From assembly GCA_003510135.1 (NCBI GenBank), contig DOKY01000036.1:203066-249721 (forward strand): DNA of 46,656 nucleotides, read 5' to 3'. The translations under genes were made by a program, and so were the position numbers. Source of the DNA: Pseudothermotoga sp. GTDB taxonomy: Bacteria > Thermotogota > Thermotogae > Thermotogales > DSM-5069. Below are positions 33,196 through 41,248 of the stretch, in pieces; the first letter of the stretch is position 1; each line of letters begins with the position of its first letter. The notes under the pieces were generated by a model. It was not told the origin of the DNA, made no database searches, and worked only from the letters and a program-made list of their open reading frames with translations.

Positions 33196-33320
33196 CCAAA
33201 GAATAAAAGAGGAAAAAAGTGATGGAACTACCTTGTCGATTCAGAACTGAACCAACCCGCTGAAGAGAAGAACGAAGTCGCAATCTTGATGATCACAGAG
33301 AAACAGAACTTTGTGAAACC

Positions 33321-33345
33321 AAGGCCCCGAGCAGGGGCCTTTTTT
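33321..33345 (+). terminator. Intrinsic terminator (first of two)
   Basis: AAGGCCCC (33321-33328) pairs with GGGGCCTT (33334-33341) around GAGCA, followed by a T run to 33345. Confidence 0.9.
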
Positions 33346-33358
33346 GCTTACCAGCCTG

Positions 33359-33384
33359 GCCGGCCCGACTGGGTCGGCTTTTTT
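33359..33384 (+). terminator. Intrinsic terminator (second of two)
   Basis: GCCGGCCC (33359-33366) pairs with GGGTCGGC (33371-33378) with one G-T wobble around GACT, followed by T6. It lies 14 bases after the first terminator and just before a promoter, insulating the next operon. Confidence 0.88.
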
Positions 33385-33391
33385 GGTTGTT

Positions 33392-33420
33392 TTGGCACAT
33401 TGAAGTAGTCTTGGTAAAAT
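33392..33420 (+). promoter_or_regulatory. Promoter of the lpd-like redox operon
   Basis: TTGGCA (33392-33397), 17 bases, then TAAAAT (33415-33420) with a TGG extension. Transcription would start near 33427, about 27 bases before the ATG. Confidence 0.75.
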
Positions 33421-33453
33421 CATCATGGTTGAAAATCCGTTGGAGGTGATCTC

Positions 33454-34809
33454 ATGTACGATGCGCTAATCGTTGGAGCAGGACCTGGAGGTTATGTTGC
33501 TGCAATAAAGCTTGCTCAGCATGGAAAACGCGTGGCGGTCGTTGAAAAATCGTTCGTCGGAGGTACGTGCACGAACTGGGGCTGTATTCCCACCAAGGCT
33601 TTGTTGACTTCGGCCCACCTGCTGAGAAGCATCGTTGAGAAAGGCGAGGCACTTGGAGTTCAGGCAGAAAACGTGTCGTTTGACTTCTCAAAGATCAGAG
33701 GTCACATGAACAAAGTTGTCATGGCCTCAAGAAAAGGTATAGAGTATCTCTTCAAGAAAAACGGAGTCGAGCTGATCGCTGGTGAGGCAATCGTTGAGTC
33801 CGCCAACTGTGTGAGGGTTCAGGACAGAAGAATCGAGGCCAGCTGCCTTGTGATCGCGACAGGTTCTGTGCCCACGCTCTTTCCTCCGTTCAGCGAAGTT
33901 CCCGGGATCTGGACCAGCGACGATGTTTTCAGGATGGAACGTCTCCCGGAAAGTGTCCTCATAGTCGGCGGAGGGGTTATCGGAGTGGAACTCGCGACGT
34001 TTTTCTCAAGTTTGAACGTAAAGGTCATCGTCGTCGAACTGCTGGAACACATACTTCCCAACGAAGATGCAGACGCAGCACAGATCGTTGCGAAGACACT
34101 TAAGAAAAGAGGCGTTGAGATCTACGAGTCGTCAAAACTCACGTCCGTTCAACCTGTTGAAAAGGGTTACAGGTCGATCATCGAGACCAGAGAAGGTCAA
34201 ATCGAGAAAACCACCGAGAAGGTCATCGTCGCCGTGGGAAGAAAGCCGAAAATTACTGATGATTTGAAAGCCATCGGGCTTGCCATAGAAAGAGGTATCA
34301 GAACGGATGAAACGATGCTCACGAACGTTCCGAACGTATACGCCGTTGGCGATGTGAGGGGCCAGATCATGCTCGCCCATGTGGCGATGTACGAAGCTGT
34401 TGTGGCCGCCGAAAACATCTGTGGAAAGTCGGTCAGGATGGATTACTCCGCAGTACCCAGCGTCATATTCAGCGAACCAGAGGTCGCAAGCGTCGGGGTC
34501 AGGGAAAAGGACGTCGATCCTTCAACGGTGAAGATCTTTTCATACCCGTTAATGGCCAACGGTCGTGCCAGAACGATGCTCGAAAAGGATGGATTCGCCA
34601 AGTTCATAGCAGATGCGAAGACGGGAAAAATACTCGGTGCGACCATAGTTGGACCCTACGCGACCGAACTCATAATGGAAGCCACGATCGCGGTCAGAAA
34701 CGGGTTAACGGCGGAACAGCTCGAGAGAACCATCCATCCACATCCGACGCTCAGTGAAACCTTGCTCGGCGCAGTCGAAGGTATCGTCGACAAACCGATC
34801 CATCTGTGA
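33454..34809 (+). CDS. lpd: Dihydrolipoamide-dehydrogenase-like flavoprotein disulfide reductase
   Basis: FAD- and NAD-dependent class I disulfide oxidoreductase, 451 residues. The FAD loop GAGPGGY is at 8-14, the redox disulfide Cys39/Cys44 in GGTCTNWGCIPTK, the NAD fold GGGVIGVEL near 172, and the catalytic His-Glu pair in HPHPTLSE near the C-terminus. No lipoyl-domain protein, E1, E2 or glycine-cleavage gene lies nearby; it heads an operon of amino-acid-oxidase-like subunits instead. Its partner could be a lipoylated protein encoded elsewhere or a dedicated redox protein. ATG 33454 follows GGAGGTG. Confidence 0.92.
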   Translation: MYDALIVGAGPGGYVAAIKLAQHGKRVAVVEKSFVGGTCTNWGCIPTKALLTSAHLLRSIVEKGEALGVQAENVSFDFSKIRGHMNKVVMASRKGIEYLFKKNGVELIAGEAIVESANCVRVQDRRIEASCLVIATGSVPTLFPPFSEVPGIWTSDDVFRMERLPESVLIVGGGVIGVELATFFSSLNVKVIVVELLEHILPNEDADAAQIVAKTLKKRGVEIYESSKLTSVQPVEKGYRSIIETREGQIEKTTEKVIVAVGRKPKITDDLKAIGLAIERGIRTDETMLTNVPNVYAVGDVRGQIMLAHVAMYEAVVAAENICGKSVRMDYSAVPSVIFSEPEVASVGVREKDVDPSTVKIFSYPLMANGRARTMLEKDGFAKFIADAKTGKILGATIVGPYATELIMEATIAVRNGLTAEQLERTIHPHPTLSETLLGAVEGIVDKPIHL

Positions 34810-34824
34810 AAGGGGGTTGAGAAC

Positions 34825-35133
34825 TTGAGTCGTATCTTCGAACATCCAATCCTCATGAGGAGATCGGCGCGCACGGTGAGGTTTTACTTCGAGGGTAAGG
34901 AGCTCGAAGCTGTGGAAGGTGAAACCGTAGCGGCCGCGCTGATCGCCAATGGAATAGACGTGTTTGGTGAGACTGAGCGTGGAAAACCGAGGGGCTTTTT
35001 TTGCGCGATTGGAAAATGCTCTTCGTGTTTGATGATCGTCGACGGTGAACCCAACGTGAGGGTGTGCATCACACCGGTGAAAGAGGGCATGAAGGTTCAA
35101 AGGCAGTTCGGTCGGAGTGGTGTGCCGTGGTGA
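34825..35133 (+). CDS. [2Fe-2S] small subunit of an HcnA/SoxA-type dehydrogenase
   Basis: A 102-residue plant-type ferredoxin domain with cluster ligands Cys60, Cys65, Cys68 and Cys81 (FFCAIGKCSSCLM ... VRVCITP). Such subunits occur in hydrogen cyanide synthase (HcnA), hydroxyproline and proline dehydrogenases and heterotetrameric sarcosine oxidase, carrying electrons between flavins. The start is TTG 34825 behind AAAGGGGG. The stop overlaps the GTG of the next gene (GTGA), as expected for subunits of one complex. Confidence 0.9.
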   Translation: MSRIFEHPILMRRSARTVRFYFEGKELEAVEGETVAAALIANGIDVFGETERGKPRGFFCAIGKCSSCLMIVDGEPNVRVCITPVKEGMKVQRQFGRSGVPW

Positions 35134-36926
35134 AAACACAGCTGCTCGTCGTGGGTGGTGGACCGGCTGGACTCTGTGGTGCGATAGAGGCTTCCAGACG
35201 TGGTGTCGAGACCCTCATCGTGGATGAAGGTGTTGAGCTCGGAGGACAGCTGGTGAAACAAACGCACAAGTTCTTTGGCCACGAAGGTTTCTACGCCTCG
35301 GTGAGAGGTTTCGAAATAGCCAAGAGGTTGAAGGACCAGCTGAACGAACACGTGAAAATCATGCTGCAGACCACTGTGACCGGCATCTACGAGGACGTCG
35401 TTGTGCTGTACGATCGACAGAACGATGTGCCCCTCGAGGTACAGGCCGATTACATCCTGCTCGCCACAGGTGCCTCGGAGAGGTTCATACAGTTTGAAAA
35501 CAACCATTTGCCCGGCGTTTACGGCGCAGGTGCGGTTCAGACGCTCATGAACCAGTTCATGGTTTTGCCTGGCAGAAGGTTTCTCATGGTTGGTTCTGGA
35601 AACATAGGTTTGATCGTTTCTTATCAGCTGCTGCAGGCCGGCGCGGAGGTTGCCGCGATCGTGGAGATAGCCGACAGAATTGGTGGCTACGACGTTCATC
35701 TGCGCAAGATCAAAAGATTCGGCATACCTGTCCTGTTAAGACACACGATCAAGAAAGCGCTCGGACAGGAGAAGGTCAGTGGAGCCATCGTCGTTCAGGT
35801 CGATGAGAACTTCCAACCGATTGAAGGAACCGAAAAGGAGTTCGCGGTGGACGCGATCTGCATCGCTACAGGTTTGGTTCCCTCCGTGGAACTCGCGGCT
35901 ATGGCAAACGTGAAGATCGAATACGTTCCAGAGCTTGGAGGTTTCGTTCCGTACAGGGACCAGAACATGAGGACCAACGTTGAGAACATCTTCATTGCCG
36001 GTGATCTTGCAGGAATCGAGGAAGCGACCACGGCGATGATCGAAGGACGCATTGCAGGTTTGACGATCGCCCAGTCGATAACTAAAGCGAATCTCTCCAG
36101 AGAGATAGAGTCGCTGCAAAGAGAGCTCATCGAATTCAGATCCGGTCCTTTCTCGGAAAAGGTGCGAAGAGGTCTTGCGAAATTCTTCCCACAAAGGGTT
36201 GTCGAGTACTCACGTGAGCCACAGGTCGACTCGGGCCCTGTCGGGAAACTCAGACCCATCATAGAGTGCTATGAAAACATCCCATGCAACCCCTGTCAGA
36301 CGTCCTGCCCGACGGGTGCCATCGTGGTAGGTGGGAACATAAACAGTCTTCCAAAGATAGACTACGAAAAATGCACTGGTTGTGGCATCTGCGTTTCCAA
36401 GTGTCCCGGTCTTGCGATTTTCATGGTTCAGGAGAACGTTGAGCCGGGTTTCGATCTCGTGATCGTTCCTTATGAGATGCTCCCGGTGCCGGAGGAAGGA
36501 GAAAGAGTTATCGCCCTGGACAGAGACGGAAAACAGGTTTGCGAGGCACAGGTGATCAGGATCGTTCGCTTCCCGCACAAGACCAACCTGGTCCATCTCA
36601 AAGTGCCCGCCGGATACGCCACCCGGGTCAGAAACTTTCGTGTGAAGAAGCAAGAGAACGTGTTTGTGTGCAAGTGCGAAGAGGTGACGCTCGAGGACAT
36701 CGAGAAGGCTATAGATCTGGGCTTCACGGATTACGAAGAGCTGAGACGCTATTTGCGTATCGGTATGGGCATGTGCGGTGGTAGAACGTGCCGGTCTCTG
36801 GTCTTATCGATTCTGTCTCGGAAGCTGGGTAAATCGCCTGAAGAACTGTTGAAAGGTCATTTCAGGCCTCCCGTGATGCCCACCAAATTCGAATCGATCC
36901 TGAGGGGTGAATCAAATGAAGACTGA
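35130..36926 (+). CDS. HcnB-like flavoprotein fused to ferredoxin and BFD-like [2Fe-2S] domains
   Basis: A 598-residue multidomain electron-transfer subunit. Residues 1-350 are a pyridine nucleotide-disulfide-type flavoprotein with FAD loop GGGPAGLCGAIEA and NAD-like fold GSGNIGLIVSYQLL. From Cys386 comes a two-cluster ferredoxin region (CNPCQTSCPTGAI and CTGCGICVSKCP). Residues about 510-598 form a BFD-like [2Fe-2S] domain (VFVCKCEEVTLEDI ... GMCGGRTC). The extra ferredoxin lies between parts that in HcnB or SoxA-type alpha subunits are usually adjacent. GTG 35130 overlaps the preceding stop. With the DadA-like gene it probably forms an amino-acid dehydrogenase complex. Confidence 0.9.
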   Translation: MKTQLLVVGGGPAGLCGAIEASRRGVETLIVDEGVELGGQLVKQTHKFFGHEGFYASVRGFEIAKRLKDQLNEHVKIMLQTTVTGIYEDVVVLYDRQNDVPLEVQADYILLATGASERFIQFENNHLPGVYGAGAVQTLMNQFMVLPGRRFLMVGSGNIGLIVSYQLLQAGAEVAAIVEIADRIGGYDVHLRKIKRFGIPVLLRHTIKKALGQEKVSGAIVVQVDENFQPIEGTEKEFAVDAICIATGLVPSVELAAMANVKIEYVPELGGFVPYRDQNMRTNVENIFIAGDLAGIEEATTAMIEGRIAGLTIAQSITKANLSREIESLQRELIEFRSGPFSEKVRRGLAKFFPQRVVEYSREPQVDSGPVGKLRPIIECYENIPCNPCQTSCPTGAIVVGGNINSLPKIDYEKCTGCGICVSKCPGLAIFMVQENVEPGFDLVIVPYEMLPVPEEGERVIALDRDGKQVCEAQVIRIVRFPHKTNLVHLKVPAGYATRVRNFRVKKQENVFVCKCEEVTLEDIEKAIDLGFTDYEELRRYLRIGMGMCGGRTCRSLVLSILSRKLGKSPEELLKGHFRPPVMPTKFESILRGESNED

Positions 36927-38055
36927 GTACAGAATCATCATTGTGGGCGCTGGCATCGTGGGTTGTTCCATTGCTTACCACTTGGCCAAGTTTGGCGAGA
37001 GCGATGTTCTGGTACTCGAGAAGAACTACATAAGTTCGGGTTCCACGGGCAGGTGCGCGGGTGGAATCAGGCAACAGTGGAGTTCCCCGCACAACGTTCT
37101 GCTCGCCATGAGGAGTGTCAAACTGTTCGAAAGAATGAGGGAAGAAACGGGCTTTGACATCGAATATAGGCAGGGGGGTTATCTCGTACTTTCCTACGAC
37201 GAGCAGGAAGCCGCACAGTTCGAAGAAAACGTGAAGATGCAGAAAAATCTCGGCTTGAACGTGGAACTGCTCACGCCAAATCAGGTCAAACAACGGTTCG
37301 AATACGTGAACGTCGAAAAGGTTCTGCTCGCGACCTTCTGTCCGACCGATGGTCATGCCAACCCGCATTTGGCCAACTTCGCTTACGCATTCGCTGCCAG
37401 AAAGCTGGGTGTGACGATACTCACGCACACGGAGGTCCTCGCGATCGAGCCGACGGGTTCGAAGTTCAAGGTTCACACCAGCAGGGGTCGGTTCGAAGCG
37501 AAGATCGTTGTGAACGCCGCGGGAGCGTACGCCGGACAGGTTGGTTCCATGGTGAACGTGAATCTCCCGTTGGAGAGCTACAGACACCAGATCCTGGTGA
37601 CTGAACCAATCAGGAACTTTTTCGATCCCATGCTCATAAGTTTTTCGGGCAATTTTTACATCAGACAGACGAAGCACGGCCACTTCATCATGGGCCAAGG
37701 CGACAAGGACGAAAGACCCGGACTGAATTACAACGTGACGTTCAAGTTTGAGAAAGATCTGGCAAAAAAGATGTGCTGGTTACTCCCGTTCCTGCGAACA
37801 CTTCGCGTGGTGAGGCACTGGTCGGGACACTACAACATGTCTCCGGACGCTCAACCCATCATCGGTGAGTCTCCTGAACTGGCGAACTTCTATTATGCGG
37901 TCGGTTTCAGTGGCCATGGTTTCATGCTCGCACCGGCCGTCGGTGAAGCCCTGGCGGAGAAAGTACTCTTTGGTGAAACAAAGCACGTCAGTATCGCGGA
38001 GCTGAACGTCGACAGGTTCGAAAGGTCTACCGTCAGAGAGACGAACGTGGTGTGA
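36916..38055 (+). CDS. DadA/SoxB-type FAD-dependent amino-acid oxidase subunit
   Basis: A 379-residue member of the D-amino-acid oxidase (DAO) fold and the likely catalytic subunit. The N-terminal dinucleotide loop VGAGIVGCSIAYHLA is at about 10-24. SSGSTGRCAGGIRQQW is the FAD-binding segment after the second strand. The C-terminal SPDAQPIIGESPELANFYYA and GFSGHGFMLAPAVGEALAE match HcnC, sarcosine oxidase beta and dye-linked L-proline dehydrogenase beta. The substrate (proline, hydroxyproline, glycine, sarcosine or a D-amino acid) cannot be settled by reading. ATG 36916 overlaps the previous gene by 11 bases. Confidence 0.9.
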   Translation: MKTEYRIIIVGAGIVGCSIAYHLAKFGESDVLVLEKNYISSGSTGRCAGGIRQQWSSPHNVLLAMRSVKLFERMREETGFDIEYRQGGYLVLSYDEQEAAQFEENVKMQKNLGLNVELLTPNQVKQRFEYVNVEKVLLATFCPTDGHANPHLANFAYAFAARKLGVTILTHTEVLAIEPTGSKFKVHTSRGRFEAKIVVNAAGAYAGQVGSMVNVNLPLESYRHQILVTEPIRNFFDPMLISFSGNFYIRQTKHGHFIMGQGDKDERPGLNYNVTFKFEKDLAKKMCWLLPFLRTLRVVRHWSGHYNMSPDAQPIIGESPELANFYYAVGFSGHGFMLAPAVGEALAEKVLFGETKHVSIAELNVDRFERSTVRETNVV

Positions 38056-38059
38056 TGAT

Positions 38060-38536
38060 ATGAAGAAAATCGTTGCGCTGTGTCTCTGGCTTTCACTTGG
38101 CATCGCTTTGAACTATCTGGTCTGGCTCGGTCCCGACTGGTTGGAGCTTTTCTTCCTTCCGAGTTACGCTGTCACAGCGCTGAGCGTTCTCTGTCATGGC
38201 TTTTCAACAGGTCTCTTCGTCGCGCTGATTTTGCCAAACCTCTGTTATGTTGTGCTGAGATCGTTCGAGCCATCGTCGATGGCCCTGCGCATGTTCGAAC
38301 TCGCGTTTTTGACCTTCATTCTTTCGGTTCTCAATCGTCGGATGAGACAGAGAACATCCGTCCTGTTTTCTTTTTTCATCACCTGGACGGTTTCGCGACT
38401 CGTCGAGCTCATCGTTTTCCGCTCGATCGATTTGCAGAAAATCCCGCTTTTCCCGGTGGGATTGCTGCTGAACACTTTCTTGATAGCTGAGGTTAAAAAA
38501 CTTCTGGTAAAATCGAATGGATTCGAAAGGAGGTAG
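38060..38536 (+). CDS. Predicted integral membrane protein
   Basis: 158 residues with four to five hydrophobic helices and a basic C-terminus (KKLLVKSNGFERR). No family is recognised with confidence. The size and helix pattern would suit a small ECF-type substrate-binding component or a membrane accessory protein. It starts 4 bases after the oxidase gene and ends within the ribosome site region of yajC, so it bridges the redox and secretion genes in one transcript. Its ribosome site is weak (GGTG). Confidence 0.7.
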   Translation: MKKIVALCLWLSLGIALNYLVWLGPDWLELFFLPSYAVTALSVLCHGFSTGLFVALILPNLCYVVLRSFEPSSMALRMFELAFLTFILSVLNRRMRQRTSVLFSFFITWTVSRLVELIVFRSIDLQKIPLFPVGLLLNTFLIAEVKKLLVKSNGFERR

Positions 38537-38541
38537 TGAGA

Positions 38542-38892
38542 ATGAACATACTCTACAGTGCTGCACCAGGTGCGACAGCACCGAGTGGAACCACCACGAC
38601 CACGGGCTCTGGTTGGAGCTTCATTTTCCTTCTGGTCATGCTCTTCGCGATGTTCTACTTTCTCATCATCCTTCCACAGAGAAGGAGAGAGAAGCAGTTC
38701 CAGCAGATGATCTCCCAGCTGAAACGTGGCGATACGGTCGTTACGGTCGGTGGCATCGTGGGCAAGGTCATCGATATCAAGAAAGATACAGTGAAGATCA
38801 AAACCGCAATGACCACCGAGCTCGAGGTCACGAAGCGCTCCATAGCTTCCGTGTTCAGGGAAAAGGAAGAGGAGCAGAAGGAACAGGAATAA
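38542..38892 (+). CDS. yajC: Preprotein translocase subunit YajC
   Basis: Small accessory protein of the SecDF complex, 116 residues. A Thr/Gly-rich N-terminal stretch leads into one membrane helix (FIFLLVMLFAMFYFLIILP). The YajC signature follows: PQRRREKQFQQMI, LKRGDTVVTVGGIVGKVIDI. It ends in a charged tail, KEEEQKEQE. The start taken is ATG 38542, eight bases from GGAGGT. GTG 38536 is too close. It directly precedes secD. Confidence 0.95.
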   Translation: MNILYSAAPGATAPSGTTTTTGSGWSFIFLLVMLFAMFYFLIILPQRRREKQFQQMISQLKRGDTVVTVGGIVGKVIDIKKDTVKIKTAMTTELEVTKRSIASVFREKEEEQKEQE

Positions 38893-38909
38893 AAAAGGGG
38901 GCTTGAGAC

Positions 38910-40334
38910 ATGAAAACAGAACGCGTGAGACTGGTCATTGTGCTTGCCGTGTTCGTCCTGGCCCTGCTGGCATTGCTCTGGCCGACGACGGATGAGAGTT
39001 ACAAAGGCCTGGCACGGTTGTTCCAGCGTGTGAGGCTTGGGCTCGACATAAGGGGTGGAGCGAGACTCGAGTACAGAGTCGACGTTGAGCCCGACGTCGA
39101 GAATCCCAGTCAGGTGGTAGACGACGTCTGGACCGTTTTGAGGAACAGGCTCGACTCTGCAGGCTACACCGAAGCAACCCTGAGAAAGAGCTTCAGAGAG
39201 GACCGTTCTTTCATCATAGTCGAGATACCGGCCATCACGGACACGACCAAGGCTGAAAAGCTTCTTGGCTCGGTGGGCATCATGTACTTCGGACAGGTGC
39301 TCGATGAGAGTTCGTCCGATCCGTCCACTGACCCCAGGTTGATGGACCTTGCGAGGATAAAGAAGGCACGCTGGCTTCCCTCGCGAGAAGGCAAAGTGTG
39401 GTATCTGGTGAGGGAAGAGATCATGCTCGTCAAAGATCTTAAACTCGTTTCACCGCGCATCGTCGCGGCCAGCCCCGTTCCAGAAACGCGTGTTGGACGG
39501 TTCGGATACAAAGTGACCTTCGAGCTGGCGAGTAAGGACGCCGAGGTATTCAAACGCATCACGCAGCAGCTGGTTGTTCCGGAGTCTGCCATAGGTACGG
39601 CGGCGGCGAGGGAAAAGAGACTCGCAATCGTACTCGATGACGTTGTTCAGTTTGCAGGTTATGTAATCTCCGTCATTCCGGACGGTAAGGCTGAGATCAC
39701 CGGAAACTTTTCGCTCGAAGAGGCGAAACAGCTTGCCGCGATACTCAGAAGCGGTGCGTTGCCCGCCAGACTGGAAAAAGTTTCCGCAGGATGGGTTGCA
39801 CCGTTGCTGGGGTCTGACATCATCAAAAGTTCGCTCATAGCTGGAATCATAGGTCTTGTCCTAGTCATGATATACATGATCGTTTTCTACGGCATCCAGG
39901 GTGTTGTGGCAGACGTAGCGCTCATCTACAACACGATCCTCCTGCTCGGCGTGATGGCGGCCACACGCTCCATCTTGACCCTGCCCGGTATTGCCGGTAT
40001 CTTCTTCACCATAGGTACAACGGTGGACGGGAACATCATCATAGCCGAGAGGATCAGGGAGGAGCTCAGGGCAGGTAAATCCATCAGGGCTGCGATCACA
40101 GCTGGTTTTCAGCGGAGTTTCATCACACTCTTCGACGCGAACCTGACCACGATCATCGCCGGTCTGGTGCTCTATTACTTCGGTACAGGCACGGTGAAAG
40201 GCTTTGCGATCACCCTGATCATAGGTGTCGCTGGCAGCTTCTTTGTGAACATGGTCCTTTCGAGGTTGCTCACCGATGCTTTGCACAGCTTCATCCGCAT
40301 TCCTAAGACTGTGGAAAGGGGAGTCGAGCCATGA
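38910..40334 (+). CDS. secD: Protein translocase subunit SecD
   Basis: Proton-driven RND-type membrane subunit that pulls exported proteins through SecYEG. The 474-residue protein has one N-terminal helix, the LGLDIRGGARLEY motif, and a periplasmic head (about 50-290). Five C-terminal helices follow, with the family motif GTTVDGNIIIAERIREEL. It is shorter than the 615-residue E. coli protein because the periplasmic head is compact, as is usual outside proteobacteria. Its stop overlaps the secF start (ATGA). Confidence 0.96.
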   Translation: MKTERVRLVIVLAVFVLALLALLWPTTDESYKGLARLFQRVRLGLDIRGGARLEYRVDVEPDVENPSQVVDDVWTVLRNRLDSAGYTEATLRKSFREDRSFIIVEIPAITDTTKAEKLLGSVGIMYFGQVLDESSSDPSTDPRLMDLARIKKARWLPSREGKVWYLVREEIMLVKDLKLVSPRIVAASPVPETRVGRFGYKVTFELASKDAEVFKRITQQLVVPESAIGTAAAREKRLAIVLDDVVQFAGYVISVIPDGKAEITGNFSLEEAKQLAAILRSGALPARLEKVSAGWVAPLLGSDIIKSSLIAGIIGLVLVMIYMIVFYGIQGVVADVALIYNTILLLGVMAATRSILTLPGIAGIFFTIGTTVDGNIIIAERIREELRAGKSIRAAITAGFQRSFITLFDANLTTIIAGLVLYYFGTGTVKGFAITLIIGVAGSFFVNMVLSRLLTDALHSFIRIPKTVERGVEP

Positions 40335-41224
40335 AAAAGATCGACGTCGTGAGCAGGAAAACGATCTGGCTCGGGATAGCAGCCTTCTTCGTCGTGCTCT
40401 CTTTGATTTTTATTTTCACACGTGGTTTCAACCTTGGTGTCGAATTCGTTGGTGGAAGTGAAATCCTTGTTCGCGCCGAGGGAAACATGGTCGAGCAGGA
40501 CTTACGCCAGGCTTTGAACGAAGTATCTTCTGACTTTGCCACCGCGCGCGTCACAAGGGTCAGATCCGTGGGCGATCCGGCCGGTGTCGTGAAGTTCTCG
40601 GTCACCGTTTCGAAGACTTTCGATGCCGACGAAAAACTCAAAATTGTGGAAGAGCTCGGAAAGAAACTTGAAGCTAAAGGCTTCAAAGCGGAAGTCGTGT
40701 CCTTCAACGAGACTGGCGGAACTGCGGCGGAAGAGATCAGAAGACTCACCTGGAGAGCGATTCTGATCACGCTGGTCGCGATTCTGGCTTACATAACCCT
40801 GCGTTTCAACTTCATCTTTGGTGTTGGAGCCATAGCAGCCCTCACGCACGATGTCCTGGTGACGCTGGGCTTCTTTTCCATGTTCAAATACGAGATCAAC
40901 GTTCCGGCGGTTGCCGCCCTGCTCACACTCTTAGGTTACTCGTTAAACAACACCATAGTCACCTACGACAGGGTCAGAGAGAACATGAAAAGGTTCAAGG
41001 GCAAAGACATTCCTACACTGATCAACGATAGCGTGAACCAGGTTCTGAGGAGGACCATAAACACCTCTCTGACGACGTTCATCGTTGTCTTTGTTCTTTT
41101 GCTCTTCGCGGGCAACACCATCAAACCGTTCGCGTTCGGTCTCAGCGTGGGTGTGATCGTGGGAACTTATTCGTCTATCTTCGTCGCGGTGCCACTGGTG
41201 ATGAGGTGGCTCAGGTACAGATGA
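40331..41224 (+). CDS. secF: Protein translocase subunit SecF
   Basis: Partner of SecD, 297 residues. It has the first helix, the motif RGFNLGVEFVGGSE, a small periplasmic domain, and the C-terminal helices with LTLLGYSLNNTIVTYDRVRE, the conserved SecF signature. Translation is coupled to secD. The coding region ends at a stop that overlaps the first base of a strong terminator hairpin. Confidence 0.96.
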   Translation: MKKIDVVSRKTIWLGIAAFFVVLSLIFIFTRGFNLGVEFVGGSEILVRAEGNMVEQDLRQALNEVSSDFATARVTRVRSVGDPAGVVKFSVTVSKTFDADEKLKIVEELGKKLEAKGFKAEVVSFNETGGTAAEEIRRLTWRAILITLVAILAYITLRFNFIFGVGAIAALTHDVLVTLGFFSMFKYEINVPAVAALLTLLGYSLNNTIVTYDRVRENMKRFKGKDIPTLINDSVNQVLRRTINTSLTTFIVVFVLLLFAGNTIKPFAFGLSVGVIVGTYSSIFVAVPLVMRWLRYR

Positions 41225-41248
41225 CCCCCAGCCCCGCTGGGGGTTTTT
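41224..41248 (+). terminator. Intrinsic terminator after secF
   Basis: ACCCCCAGC (41224-41232) pairs with GCTGGGGGT (41236-41244) around CCC, followed by a T run to 41248. It also reaches the stop codon of the convergent nucleotidyltransferase gene. Confidence 0.92.

Larger units (their letters stand above)
32999..33453. other. Intergenic region with operator-like palindromes, tandem terminators and a promoter
   Basis: The largest gene-free stretch in the window. I find no convincing protein gene: the small open frames lack ribosome sites or span the terminators. It holds, in order, two CpG-centred palindromic sites 75 bases apart (33103-33118, 33180-33195), an A-rich segment, two intrinsic terminators (33321-33345, 33359-33384) and the promoter of the lpd-like operon (33392-33420). 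It may be a long flgG 3' untranslated region, a small RNA locus or the remains of a lost regulated gene. Confidence 0.6.

Noticed and set aside
33222..33263. Small 13-codon ORF behind AGAGGAAAA
   Set aside because: Too short and lacking any conserved feature; could be a leader peptide but nothing downstream supports it.
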